Part shown: in pieces, positions 53,228 to 62,524 of the stretch | Layout: every line of letters starts with the position of its first letter | How positions within the stretch are numbered: position 1 is the first letter of the stretch | Source of the DNA: Streptomyces fungicidicus | GTDB taxonomy: Bacteria; Actinomycetota; Actinomycetes; Streptomycetales; Streptomycetaceae | Assembly (NCBI RefSeq): GCF_003665435.1 | Contig: NZ_CP023407.1 | Location: forward strand, 6,676,769-6,740,768 | Length of the DNA: 64,000 nt | Reading direction: 5' to 3' | Program-made: the position numbers and the translations under genes | The notes under the pieces: model-generated | The model's input: the letters and a program-made list of their open reading frames with translations, nothing else | What the model was told of the DNA's origin: nothing | Database searches by the model: none

Positions 53228-54934
53228 GTGACGAACAGCGAGCGCCCCCGCCCGTTCCGCATGCCCGAACCCCTCTTCGCGGAACTGGCCGCCGGCGGCG
53301 GCTCCGCACGGGCCCTGGCCTTCCTCGATCAGGGCGAACGGGCGCGCCGGCTGCTGCTGCTCCGCACCGTGCTGCAGGAGATCCGGGACCTGCCCACCCC
53401 GCTGAGCCCCGCCCCCGAGGCCTGGCGGGTGTTCAAGGAGGCGGCGGAGCGGGCGCCGGAACCGGTGGAAGGGCTGCTGCTCGCCCCGACGACCGGCGCG
53501 TGGATCGCGCACACCCTGCGCCGGATCCACGGCACCGCGACCGGGCCGCACCTGTGGGCGGAGGCGGCCAGGCTGAACACCCTGGCGGTGGCCGCCTCGC
53601 TGCGCGCCGGCACGGAGGCGTCCCTGCGCGTTCCGCTGGAGGACGGCGCGCTGTCCCTGCCGGGGCTGGGACTGGCCAGGCTGCCGGACGGGGCGGCGGG
53701 CCTGTCGGCGGCGACGGCGAGCACCCGCGCCGGTGAGCTGACCCTGACCGGCCAGGGGCGCGACGGCCGGCGCTCGGTCCTGACCTGCCGCCCCGCCTCC
53801 GTCCCGGTGGACGGGGCGCCGCCGGCGGACGACCCCCGCTGGCTTCCCCTCCGTACCCTCACGGTCGGCTCCGCCGCCGTGCCGCTGGAGGACCTGGACC
53901 CCTACCGCGACCTCGACGGCCCGGTGCCGCCCGCCCGGCTGGACGCCGACGAGGCCGTGGCCTGGCAGCGGCTGTTCGACGAGGCCGTGGCCGTCCTCGC
54001 GACCGCGCAGGGGCCGGGGCCCGGACGGCTCGACCCCGCGGTGATCCGCGCCGTGGTCCCGTGGGCCCGCACCGGCCTGCTGCCGCCTCCGCCACCCGAC
54101 GTCCGCGTGTCGGCGTCCAGCGGCGACTCCTTCGGCGCGATGGTCATCGCCCGCCCCTCCTCACCGCTGGCCCTGGCCGAGGCGCTGGTCCACGAGTTCC
54201 AGCACAGCAAGCTCGCCGCGCTGATCCACCTCTTCCCGCTGCTGCGCGACGACCGCGCCGAGCGCTACTACGCCCCCTGGCGCCCGGATCCGCGCCACCT
54301 CACCGGTCTGCTGCACGGCGCCTACGCCTTCACCGGCGTCGCCGGCTTCTGGCGGGACCGGCTGTCCGACCCGGAGCACGGCGAGACGGCCGCCTACCAC
54401 TTCGCGCTGCGCCGCACCCAGAGCCGTCTCGTGGTGCGCACCCTCCTCACCAGCGGCCGCCTCACGGAGGCCGGGCAGGCCCTGGTCGGCGGTCTCGCCC
54501 GGACCCTCGACGCCTGGCTGCGCGAGCCCGTGCCCCCGGCCGCCCTTTCCCGCGCCCGCACCGCAGCCGCCCTGCACCGCACCGAATGGCGGCTGCGCAA
54601 CGTCGCCCCCGCCCCCGAGGGGCACTCGGTGCCATCCGACGGCGACACACCGCCGGACGTCCTCCGCTTCCGGCCCGACCGCGCCCCCTGGCCGGACGTC
54701 CGCACCCACGCCTTCTCGGTCCCGCCCGCCGGCCCCCGCACCCCGGACGAACAGCTCGCCGCCGGCAACGCCGCCGCCGCGCTCACCGGGTACGACGACG
54801 GCCTTTCCCGGGAGCCAGGCGACCCGCACCTCCTGGCCGGGTGGATCGTCGCCCGCGCGGCGCTTGCCCGGGACCCCGGGGCGCGCCGGCTGCTGGCCCG
54901 GCCCGAGCTGATCCGGCCGGCGCCCGGCCGCTGA
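53228..54934 (+). CDS. aKG-HExxH-type putative peptide beta-hydroxylase
   Basis: A 568-residue protein whose active site is HEFQH at residues 322-326 within ALVHEFQHSKLAALIH, with His363 (LLHGAYAF) as a possible third ligand. The family was first mistaken for peptidases; members act as metal- and 2-oxoglutarate-dependent peptide hydroxylases next to small precursor genes, and the domain also occurs in FxsBH proteins. GTG 53228 follows GGAGG; ATG 53202 is a weaker option. No radical-SAM partner is seen. Together with the preceding small gene it forms a candidate RiPP-like system. Confidence 0.75.
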   Translation: MTNSERPRPFRMPEPLFAELAAGGGSARALAFLDQGERARRLLLLRTVLQEIRDLPTPLSPAPEAWRVFKEAAERAPEPVEGLLLAPTTGAWIAHTLRRIHGTATGPHLWAEAARLNTLAVAASLRAGTEASLRVPLEDGALSLPGLGLARLPDGAAGLSAATASTRAGELTLTGQGRDGRRSVLTCRPASVPVDGAPPADDPRWLPLRTLTVGSAAVPLEDLDPYRDLDGPVPPARLDADEAVAWQRLFDEAVAVLATAQGPGPGRLDPAVIRAVVPWARTGLLPPPPPDVRVSASSGDSFGAMVIARPSSPLALAEALVHEFQHSKLAALIHLFPLLRDDRAERYYAPWRPDPRHLTGLLHGAYAFTGVAGFWRDRLSDPEHGETAAYHFALRRTQSRLVVRTLLTSGRLTEAGQALVGGLARTLDAWLREPVPPAALSRARTAAALHRTEWRLRNVAPAPEGHSVPSDGDTPPDVLRFRPDRAPWPDVRTHAFSVPPAGPRTPDEQLAAGNAAAALTGYDDGLSREPGDPHLLAGWIVARAALARDPGARRLLARPELIRPAPGR

Positions 54935-55000
54935 CGGAAGCCGGACCGCGGATGTGCCGGACCGGGGGTGAACCCGCCCCCGGGTGGTCAGGATGGAGGC

Positions 55001-56227
55001 ATGACCTACCACGTCGACTCCGAGGCCGGCCGGCTCCGCCGCGTCATCCTGCACCGGCCCGATCTCGAGCTCAAAAGGCTCACCCCCAGCAACAAGGACG
55101 CCCTGCTCTTCGACGACGTGCTCTGGGTGCGCCGGGCGCGCGCCGAGCACGACGGATTCGCCGACGTCCTGCGCGACCGCGGGGTCACCGTCCACCTCTT
55201 CGGTGACCTGCTCTCCGAGACGCTGGACATCCCGGCGGCCCGCGCTCTCGTCCTGGACCGGGTCTTCGACGAGAAGGAGTACGGCCCGCTCGCCACCGAC
55301 CATCTGCGGGCCGCCTTCGAGACCCTTGCGGCGCCCGGGCTCGCCGAGGTGCTGATCGGCGGGATGACCAAGCGGGAGTTCCTGGACGCCCACCCGGAGC
55401 CCACCTCCGTGCGCTTCCACGCCATGGAGCTCGACGACTTCCTGCTCGGGCCGCTGCCCAACCACCTCTTCACCCGCGACACCTCCGCCTGGATCTACGA
55501 CGGTGTCGCCATCAACGCGATGCGGTGGCCGGCCCGGCAGCGCGAGACCGTGCACTTCGAGGCGATCTACCGGCACCACCCGCTGTTCCGCGAGGAGTCC
55601 TTCCACGTCTGGTCCGAGGGGCAGGCCGACTACCCGTCCACCATCGAGGGCGGGGACGTGCTGGTCATCGGCAACGGGGCGGTGCTGATCGGGATGAGCG
55701 AGCGGACCACCCCGCAGGCGGTGGAGATGCTCGCGCACAAGCTGTTCGCGGCCGGCTCCGCCGAGACCATCGTCGCCCTCGACATGCCGAAGCGGCGCGC
55801 CGTCATGCACCTCGACACGGTGATGACGATGGTCGACGGCGACACCTTCACCCAGTACGCCGGCCTGGGCATGCTCCGCTCGTACACCATCGAGCCGGGC
55901 GCGGGGGACAAGGAGCTGAAGGTCACCGACCATCCGCCGGAGCACATGCACCGCGCGATCGCGGCCGCGCTGGGGCTCAGTGAGATCCGGGTGCTGACCG
56001 CCACCCAGGACGTGCACGCCGCCGAGCGTGAGCAGTGGGACGACGGCTGCAACGTCCTCGCCGTCGAACCGGGCGTGGTCGTCGCTTACGAGCGGAACTC
56101 CACCACCAACACGCACCTGCGCAAGCAGGGCATCGAGGTGATAGAGATCCCCGGCAGCGAACTGGGCCGGGGGAGGGGCGGGCCGCGCTGCATGAGCTGT
56201 CCCGTCCAGCGGGACGCGGTGCGGTAG
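55001..56227 (+). CDS. arcA: Arginine deiminase
   Basis: A 408-residue arginine deiminase (L-arginine to citrulline plus ammonia), of typical length. The nucleophile is Cys400 in RCMSCPVQR at the C-terminus. FTRDTSAWI, EGGDVLVIGNG and MHLDTVMTMVDGD carry the guanidinium-binding Asp and catalytic His/Asp. GGATGGAGG lies directly before ATG 55001. The ornithine carbamoyltransferase gene follows 68 bp later, the classical ADI pair for ATP generation from arginine; no arcC is in view. Confidence 0.93.
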   Translation: MTYHVDSEAGRLRRVILHRPDLELKRLTPSNKDALLFDDVLWVRRARAEHDGFADVLRDRGVTVHLFGDLLSETLDIPAARALVLDRVFDEKEYGPLATDHLRAAFETLAAPGLAEVLIGGMTKREFLDAHPEPTSVRFHAMELDDFLLGPLPNHLFTRDTSAWIYDGVAINAMRWPARQRETVHFEAIYRHHPLFREESFHVWSEGQADYPSTIEGGDVLVIGNGAVLIGMSERTTPQAVEMLAHKLFAAGSAETIVALDMPKRRAVMHLDTVMTMVDGDTFTQYAGLGMLRSYTIEPGAGDKELKVTDHPPEHMHRAIAAALGLSEIRVLTATQDVHAAEREQWDDGCNVLAVEPGVVVAYERNSTTNTHLRKQGIEVIEIPGSELGRGRGGPRCMSCPVQRDAVR

Positions 56228-56229
56228 GC

Positions 56230-56257
56230 CGTATAGAAATACAAAACGTCGTATAGA
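56230..56257. promoter_or_regulatory. AT-rich regulatory element between arcA and OTC gene
   Basis: CGTATAGA occurs at 56230-56237 and again at 56250-56257, exactly 20 bp (two helical turns) apart. The first copy is part of the palindrome GTAT-AGAA-ATAC (56231-56242). In this GC-rich context it is likely a regulatory or promoter site for the carbamoyltransferase gene, possibly bound by ArgR, although the usual Streptomyces ARG-box core TGCAT is absent. Confidence 0.4.
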
Positions 56258-56295
56258 CTTCCAAGGGTTCATGTCCCCCATTACTGGAGCGCCCC

Positions 56296-57303
56296 ATGGC
56301 GACTGTCCCGACCGCCCTCGCCGGCCGCCACTTCCTCAAGGAGCTGGACTTCACCGCGCAGGAGTTCCTCGGACTGCTGGAGCTGGCCGCCGAACTGAAG
56401 GCCGCCAAGCGGGCCGGGACCGAGCAGCGGTACCTGCGGGGCAGGAACGTCGCGCTGATCTTCGAGAAGACCTCGACGCGCACCCGCTGCGCGTTCGAGG
56501 TCGCGGCCGCCGACCAGGGCGCCTCGACGACGTACCTCGATCCGTCCGGCTCGCAGATGGGCCACAAGGAGTCGGTGCGGGACACCGCCCGGGTGCTGGG
56601 CCGGATGTACGACGGCATCGAGTACCGCGGCGACAGCCAGGACAAGGTGGAGGAGCTCGCGGCGTACGCGGGGGTGCCCGTCTACAACGGGCTCACCGAC
56701 GACTGGCACCCCACCCAGATGCTCGCCGACGTGCTCACCATGACCGAGCACTGCGCCAAGCCGCTCACCGGGATCGCCTTCGCCTACCTGGGCGACGCCC
56801 GCTTCAACATGGGCAACTCCTACCTGGTGACGGCCGCCCTGCTGGGCATGGACGTCCGTGTCGTCGCCCCCAAGGCGTACTGGCCCGCCCAGGAGATCGT
56901 CGACCGGGCTTATGAGCTCGCCGCGTCCAGCGGGGCCCGCATCACGCTCACCGAGGAGATCGGCGAGGGCGTCGCGGGCGCGGACTTCGTGGTCACGGAC
57001 GTCTGGGTCTCCATGGGGGAGCCCAAGGAGGTGTGGGACGAGCGGATCGCCGCCCTCGCCCCGTACGCGGTGACCATGGACGTCCTGCGCGCCACCGGCA
57101 ACCCGGACGTCAAGTTCCTGCACTGTCTGCCGGCCTTCCACGACCTGGGCACGAAGGTCGGCCGGGAGATCCACGAGACCCACGGCCTGACCTCCCTGGA
57201 GGTGACCGACGAGGTGTTCGAGTCGGCGCACTCGGTGGTCTTCGACGAGGCGGAGAACCGTATGCACACGATCAAGGCGGTCCTGGTCGCGACCCTCGCC
57301 TGA
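56296..57303 (+). CDS. argF: Ornithine carbamoyltransferase
   Basis: A 335-residue OTC of the E. coli ArgF length class. Carbamoyl-phosphate loop STRTR in FEKTSTRTRCAF, ornithine-side HPTQ in DDWHPTQMLAD, and the mobile Cys in FLHCLPAFHD are all present. It runs ornithine plus carbamoyl phosphate to citrulline, or the reverse in arginine fermentation; location after arcA favours the catabolic direction. GGAG precedes ATG 56296. It may have its own promoter at 56230-56260. Confidence 0.92.
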   Translation: MATVPTALAGRHFLKELDFTAQEFLGLLELAAELKAAKRAGTEQRYLRGRNVALIFEKTSTRTRCAFEVAAADQGASTTYLDPSGSQMGHKESVRDTARVLGRMYDGIEYRGDSQDKVEELAAYAGVPVYNGLTDDWHPTQMLADVLTMTEHCAKPLTGIAFAYLGDARFNMGNSYLVTAALLGMDVRVVAPKAYWPAQEIVDRAYELAASSGARITLTEEIGEGVAGADFVVTDVWVSMGEPKEVWDERIAALAPYAVTMDVLRATGNPDVKFLHCLPAFHDLGTKVGREIHETHGLTSLEVTDEVFESAHSVVFDEAENRMHTIKAVLVATLA

Positions 57304-57318
57304 GGTCCCGCGCCGCGT

Positions 57319-57762
57319 TCAGACCGGGCGCCGCTGTCCCGGCAGCCGGAACCACACCGCCTTGCCCGACTCGGTGGGGCGGTGGCCGCAGGACGAGCTC
57401 AGGGTGCGGATCAGCAGCAGCCCCCGCCCGTTCTCCTGCCAGGGGTCGGGCATCCCGAGGGACGGGCGGGTGAGCTCACCGGGGGGCTCCGGGTCGGCGT
57501 CGTGCACCTCGACCTGGCAGCCGGCCGGCAGCAGCCGCACCACCAGCTCGATCGGCGTGCTCCCCGAGGTGTGCTCCACCGCGTTCGCCACCAGCTCCGC
57601 CGTCAGCAGCTCCGCCGTGTCGCAGTCGGCGGCGTGCTCCCGCTCGGCCAGTGCCGTACGGACCAGTGCACGGGCCACCGGCACCGCCGCGGCGGTGTGC
57701 GGCAGCGCTACGCGCCAGGAGGTGGAAGCGGCGGGGGGTTCGTGCACGACGGGTCCGTTCAT
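57319..57762 (-). CDS. Anti-sigma-factor-type ATP-binding protein (HATPase_c)
   Basis: A 147-residue RsbW/SpoIIAB-like GHKL ATPase of the kind abundant in Streptomyces. The N-box is ELLTAELVANAVEH and the G-box GRGLLLIRTLSSSCG; the segment VEVHDADPEPP is the G1 loop. Such proteins bind and sometimes phosphorylate anti-anti-sigma factors. ATG 57762 gives a compact domain; the upstream in-frame extension is GC-rich and atypical. No cognate sigma or STAS gene is next to it. Confidence 0.85.
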   Translation of the reverse strand: MNGPVVHEPPAASTSWRVALPHTAAAVPVARALVRTALAEREHAADCDTAELLTAELVANAVEHTSGSTPIELVVRLLPAGCQVEVHDADPEPPGELTRPSLGMPDPWQENGRGLLLIRTLSSSCGHRPTESGKAVWFRLPGQRRPV

Positions 57763-57995
57763 GGAGCGGGTGCTCCTCGCGTTCAGCAGCCCATGGTACG
57801 GCGCAGCCGGTACGGCCCCCCGAGGGGGGCGGGGCACCGGCCCCCGTGCCCGGGGGCGCCGTGCCGGGGCCCTCTGCCCCGGCAACGGGCGGCTTACCCA
57901 GCTCCACGCCCCGCCTCGCACGCGGGCTCCCGCCGTTACCGGTATGTCGACGAGTCGTGACGGACGGGACGGCGCCCGAACGGCGTATCGCGCAC

Positions 57996-58013
57996 CCGTG
58001 ACGGAAGTCACGG
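57996..58013. promoter_or_regulatory. Perfect inverted repeat upstream of the aromatic-CoA genes
   Basis: CCGTGAC-GGAA-GTCACGG, 7-bp arms with a 4-bp spacer, lies 67 bp upstream of the enoyl-CoA hydratase start and just before AT-rich GATAAATTCAT (58020-58030), a possible -10 region. It is a candidate operator for this locus. Confidence 0.45.
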
Positions 58014-58080
58014 ACAGGTGATAAATTCATCGGACAGAACTCACTGAGCCGCGCAGTGCCCGTCCGAGGAGGCCGCCCTC

Positions 58081-58905
58081 ATGAGTCCCTTCACCGGCTC
58101 CGCCGCCCGCACCTCCCGCTGGGAGCATCTGCGCGTCGATCTGGCCGACGGGGTCGCCACCGTCACCCTCGCCCGCCCCGACAAGCTCAACGCGCTCACC
58201 TTCGGCGCCTACGCCGATCTGCGCGACCTGCTCGCCGAGCTGGCCCGGGAGCGGGCCGTACGGGCCCTGGTGCTGGCCGGCGAGGGCCGCGGCTTCTGCT
58301 CCGGCGGCGACGTCGACGAGATCATCGGCGCCACCCTCGCCATGGACACCGCCGAGCTGCTCGACTTCAACCGGATGACCGGTCAGGTCGTGCGGGCGAT
58401 CCGGGAGTGCCCGTTCCCGGTGGTCGCCGCGGTCCACGGGGTGGCGGCGGGCGCCGGGGCGGTCCTCGCCCTGGCCGCCGACTTCCGCGTCGCCGACGCG
58501 GGCGCCCGCTTCGCCTTCCTCTTCACCCGGTCGGCCTGTCGGGCGGCGACATGGGCGCGGCCTATCTGCTGCCCCGGGTGGTCGGCCTGGGCCACGCCAC
58601 CCGGCTGCTCATGCTGGGAGACCCGGTACGGGCACCGGAGGCCGAGCGCATCGGCCTGATCAGCGTGCTGACGGACGAGGGCGACGCGACGAGGCCGCGC
58701 GGGCCCTGGCCGCCGCCTGGCCGACGGCCCCGCCCTGGCCCACGCCCAGACCAAGGCCCTGCTCACCGCCGAACTGGACATGCCGCTCGCGGCGGCGGTG
58801 GAGCTGGACGCCTCCACCCAGGCCCTCCTCATGAACGGCGAGGACTACGCGGAGTTCCACGCGGCCTTCACCGAGAAGCGCACCCCGAAGTGGCGGGGGA
58901 GGTGA
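58081..58905 (+). pseudogene. Enoyl-CoA hydratase/isomerase, three single-base deletions
   Basis: The crotonase-family protein reads well to FAFLFTR (about residue 150), with the oxyanion-hole segments GRGFCSGGDVDE and GVAAGAGAVLAL. One base is missing at about 58526-58531 (needed for FTRVGLSGGDMG), a second at about 58687 (GDADEAARA) and a third at about 58713-58716 (AARLADGPALA). Restoring them gives an uninterrupted 275-residue protein ending TEKRTPKWRGR at TGA 58903-58905. As written, the product is cut short after 192 residues. It would hydrate an unsaturated aryl-CoA intermediate. Confidence 0.85.
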
Positions 58906-58909
58906 GCGG

Positions 58910-61209
58910 ATGCCTTCCGCCAGGAGCCAGGGAAACCGCCCCGCGCGCGTGGCGGTCATCGCGGCGGCCCCGGCGGCCTCTACACCGCCGCGCTGCTGAA
59001 ACGCCTCGACCCCGACCGGCATATCACCCTCTGGGAACGCAATCCCCCCGACGAGACCTTCGGCTTCGGAGTCGTCCTCTCGGACGAGACCCTCGGCGGC
59101 ATCGAGCACGCCGACCCCGTCGTCTACGCGGCCCTGCAGCGGGACTTCACCCGCTGGGACGACATCGACATCGTCCACCGGGGCGTCCCGCACACCTCGG
59201 GGGGACACGGCTTCGCCGCGCTGGGCAGGCACCGCCTGCTGGAGATCCTGCACGACCGCTGCCGCTCCCTCGGCGTGGAACTCCGCTTCCGGACCGCGGC
59301 CCCGGACCCCGCCCGGCTGGCGCGGACGTACGACCTCGTCGTCGCCGCCGACGGAGTCCACAGCACCACCCGGGAGGCCTTCGCGGACGTGTTCCGGCCC
59401 CGGATCACCGAGCACCGGTGCCGTTACGTCTGGCTGGCCGCCGACTTCGCCTTCGACGCCTTCCGCTTCGAGATCGCCGAGACCGAGCACGGCGTGATGC
59501 AGCTGCACGGCTACCCGTACTCCGCCGACGCCTCCACCGTGATCGTCGAGATGCGCGAGGAGGTGTGGCGCGCGGCCGGGTTCGACGGGACGGACGGGAC
59601 GGAGTCCGTCGAGCGCTGCGCCAAGATCTTCGCCGACGCGCTCGGCGGACGCCCGCTGAAGTCCAACAACTCGGCCTGGACCACCTTCCGTACGGTGGTC
59701 AACGAACGCTGGTCGCACGGCAACGTCGTGCTCCTCGGCGACGCCGCCCACACCGCCCACTTCTCCATCGGCTCCGGCACCAAGCTCGCCGTCGAGGACG
59801 CCCTGGCCCTCGCCGCCTGCCTGCGCGAACAGCCCACCGTCGAGACCGCGCTGGCCGCGTACGAGGAGGAACGCCGGCCCGTGGTCGCCTCCACCCAGCG
59901 CGCGGCACGGGCCAGCCTGGAGTGGTTCGAGGACCTGTCCCGCCATCTCGCGCAGCCGCCCCGCCAGTTCGCGTTCAACCTGCTCACCCGCAGCCGCCGG
60001 GTCACCCACGGCAATCTGCGGCTGCGCGACGCCCGGTTCACCGGGTCCGTGGAGCGGGAGTTCGGCTGCCCGCCCGGTACGCCCCCGATGTTCACCCCGT
60101 TCCGGATGCGCGGTCTCACCCTGCGGAACCGGGTCGTCGTCTCGCCCATGGACATGTACTCCGCGCTCGACGGGGTCCCCGGCGACTTCCACCTCGTCCA
60201 CCTCGGCGCCCGCGCGCTGGGCGGCGCCGGGCTGGTGATGACCGAGATGGTGTGCGTCGGCCCGGAGGGCCGCATCACGCCCGGCTGCGCCGGCCTCTGG
60301 ACCGGCAGACAGGCCGAGGCGTGGCGGCGGATCACCGACTTCGTGCACGCACAGGCCCCCGGCGCCGCGATCGGCGTGCAGCTCGGGCACAGCGGTCGCA
60401 AGGGCTCGACCAAGCGGATGTGGGAAGGCATGGACGAGCCGCTCGACGAGGGCAACTGGCCCCTCGTAGCCGCCTCGCCCCTGCCGTACCGGCCGGGCGG
60501 CCAGGTGCCGCGCGCACTGTCCCGGGCGCAGCTCACCGATCTGAGGGAGCAGTTCGCCGCCACCGCCGTGCGGGCCGCGCGGGCCGGTTTCGACCTGCTG
60601 GAGCTGCACTGCGCCCACGGCTATCTGCTCTCCGGCTTCCTCTCCCCGCTGACCAACCACCGCACCGACGCCTACGGCGGCTCACCCGAGAAGCGGCTCC
60701 GTTTCCCGCTGGAGGTGTTCGACGCGGTGCGCGCGGCGTGGCCCGGTGACCGGCCGATGACCGTCCGCATCTCCGCGACCGACTGGGCGCGGGGCGGCGT
60801 CACGGCGGAGGACGCGGTCGCGATCGCCCGTGCCTTCGCCGCGCACGGCGCCGACGCGATCGACGTGTCGACCGGGCAGGTCGTGGCGGAGGAGGAACCG
60901 GAGTTCGGGCGCTCGTACCAGACCCCGTTCGCCGACCGGGTGCGGCACGAGGCGGGCGTCCCGGTGATCGCGGTGGGCGCCATCTCCTCCTGGGACGACG
61001 TCAACTCCCTGATCCTCGCCGGGCGTACGGACCTGTGCGCACTCGCCCGCCCGCACCTCTACGACCCGCACTGGACGCTGCACGCGGCGGCCGAGCAGGG
61101 GTACGAGGGCCCGGGCGTGGTCTGGCCGGCGCCGTACCGGGCGGGCAGCAGGCCTCCGCGCACCGGCCGTACGGACGCGCCCAAGCCCCGGCTCACCCTG
61201 GGAGGCTGA
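58910..61209 (+). pseudogene. Flavin monooxygenase/OYE fusion (2-aminobenzoyl-CoA monooxygenase/reductase or salicylyl-CoA hydroxylase type), one frameshift
   Basis: About 767 residues. The N-terminal half is a PHBH-type FAD monooxygenase; the C-terminal half (from FTPFRMRGLTLRNRVVVSP) is an old-yellow-enzyme FMN reductase. This fusion is known from Azoarcus 2-aminobenzoyl-CoA monooxygenase/reductase and from proteins annotated bifunctional salicylyl-CoA 5-hydroxylase. ATG 58910 has GGGAGG upstream. After RVAVI one G is missing at about 58961, destroying the GGGPGGL FAD loop; with it, one frame runs to 61209. An internal start near 59275 would lack the FAD motif. Confidence 0.82.
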
Positions 61210-61581
61210 GCCCGGTCGCGGCCGGCACCGCCCGCTCCGGGCGAGGTGTGCGGGGAACGTGAGTGAAGCGCGCCGTAACCGTGCATGCTGCATGAATATC
61301 GCCACACGCTTCCCGCCGTTCGCCGGAGCGTCACTGCAAAGTGCCGCCCCTCCAAATCCCGACATACGCCCCCATCGTGCGCTCTTCCGGTGGTCCGTCC
61401 GGCGTTGACCGGTGCTCGTCAAGGCTCTGGGACCAGCGCCTTTGCCCTCCCGGCGGCTTTAGGATCGATGTCAGACCGTCCCCTCGTACTGATGTCCTGT
61501 TCTCCCGGGTCGTTGGCAGCCGCGAACGCGGCGTGGCGTACGGGCCGCGCGGAAACACACATGCGGAAAGGTGAACACCAC
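61210..61581. other. Intergenic region before the YceI gene
   Basis: There is no supported gene. It contains GTGCATGCTGCATGAATAT (61281-61299), a direct TGCATG repeat that resembles ArgR-type half-sites but is not next to an arginine gene, and TAGGAT (61460-61465), a fair -10 for the downstream gene without a matching -35. Confidence 0.4.
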
Positions 61582-62496
61582 ATGGTCCTCGGACTGCTTC
61601 GACGCCTGCGCCCGCACGGCGCCTCCGGCGCCGCCTCGGGCCTCACGGTCCCCCTGCCGGACGGGGCGGGGGCGTTCGGCTGCGAGACCGTCGACGTCCT
61701 GGGGCAGCCCCTGGGTGCGGCCGAGGTCACGGTGACCGCTCTCGACAGCCACCGTGTGGTGGCCGGCGGCACCACCGACCCGTACGGCTACTTCATGGCG
61801 GCCCTGCCCCCGGGGAGGTACAGCGTGATGGTGGCCGCGGAGGGCCTGACGCCCGTCCGCGAGACCGTCGACATCACCGCCGGGGTGGCTCTCGCCCCCG
61901 TGCGCGTGACGCTGCAACCCGGACGCCAACTGGAGCTGCCGCCGCCCGGCACCTGGCTGTTCGACCCTCCGCACACCGCGATCCGGTTCATCGCCAAACA
62001 CGTGGGCATGGCCCATGTGCACGGCCGCTTCACCCGGTTCGAGGGCGGCATCCGGGTCGCGGAGAACATGGCCGACTCCCAGGTCTCGGTGCGCATCGAC
62101 GCCTCCAGCCTCACCACGGGCAACCGGACCCGCGACAACCACCTGCGGTCCGCCGACTTCCTCGACGTCGGCAACTACCCGTACATCGACTTCACCAGCA
62201 CCCGGTTCGCCTACCGCGGCGGCTCCCGGTGGACGCTGCACGGCACCCTCACGATGCACGGCACCAGCCGCTCCGTGGGGCTCGACACCGAGTACCTCGG
62301 CACCGTAAACGGCGGCTACGAGCAGGAACTGCGCTGCGCGGCGCTCGCGAAGGCGGAGCTGCACCGCGAGGACTTCACCCTCAACTGGCGTTCCATGCTC
62401 GCCCGTGGCATCGCCGTCGTCGGGCCGACGGTCCAGCTGGAGCTGGACGTGCAGGCCATGTACCGCACCCACGACACGCCGACCCCGCCCCAGTGA
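61582..62496 (+). CDS. YceI-family protein with N-terminal carboxypeptidase-regulatory-like domain
   Basis: A 304-residue two-domain protein. Residues about 30-110 form a CarboxypepD_reg-like beta sandwich (VDVLGQPLGAAEVTVTALD, DPYGYFMAALPPGRYSVMV). The C-terminal part is a YceI lipocalin-like domain (WLFDPPHTAIRFIAKHVGMAHVHG, RDNHLRSADFLDVGNYP), which binds isoprenoid-type lipids. There is no signal peptide. ATG 61582 has GGAAAGGTG upstream; ATG 61561 is the alternative. This fusion form is frequent in Streptomyces; its ligand is unknown. Confidence 0.85.
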   Translation: MVLGLLRRLRPHGASGAASGLTVPLPDGAGAFGCETVDVLGQPLGAAEVTVTALDSHRVVAGGTTDPYGYFMAALPPGRYSVMVAAEGLTPVRETVDITAGVALAPVRVTLQPGRQLELPPPGTWLFDPPHTAIRFIAKHVGMAHVHGRFTRFEGGIRVAENMADSQVSVRIDASSLTTGNRTRDNHLRSADFLDVGNYPYIDFTSTRFAYRGGSRWTLHGTLTMHGTSRSVGLDTEYLGTVNGGYEQELRCAALAKAELHREDFTLNWRSMLARGIAVVGPTVQLELDVQAMYRTHDTPTPPQ

Positions 62497-62524
62497 CGGG
62501 CGCGCGGGGCGCGGCCCCGGGCCG

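Noticed and set aside
59275..61209. Intact 644-residue monooxygenase starting at 59275
   Set aside because: This start would lack the FAD-binding GGGPGG region that is present just upstream in a shifted frame; the gene begins at 58910.
61281..61299. ArgR-box-like TGCATG repeat
   Set aside because: It lies 4 kb from the arginine genes, downstream of an unrelated gene, and the match is partial.
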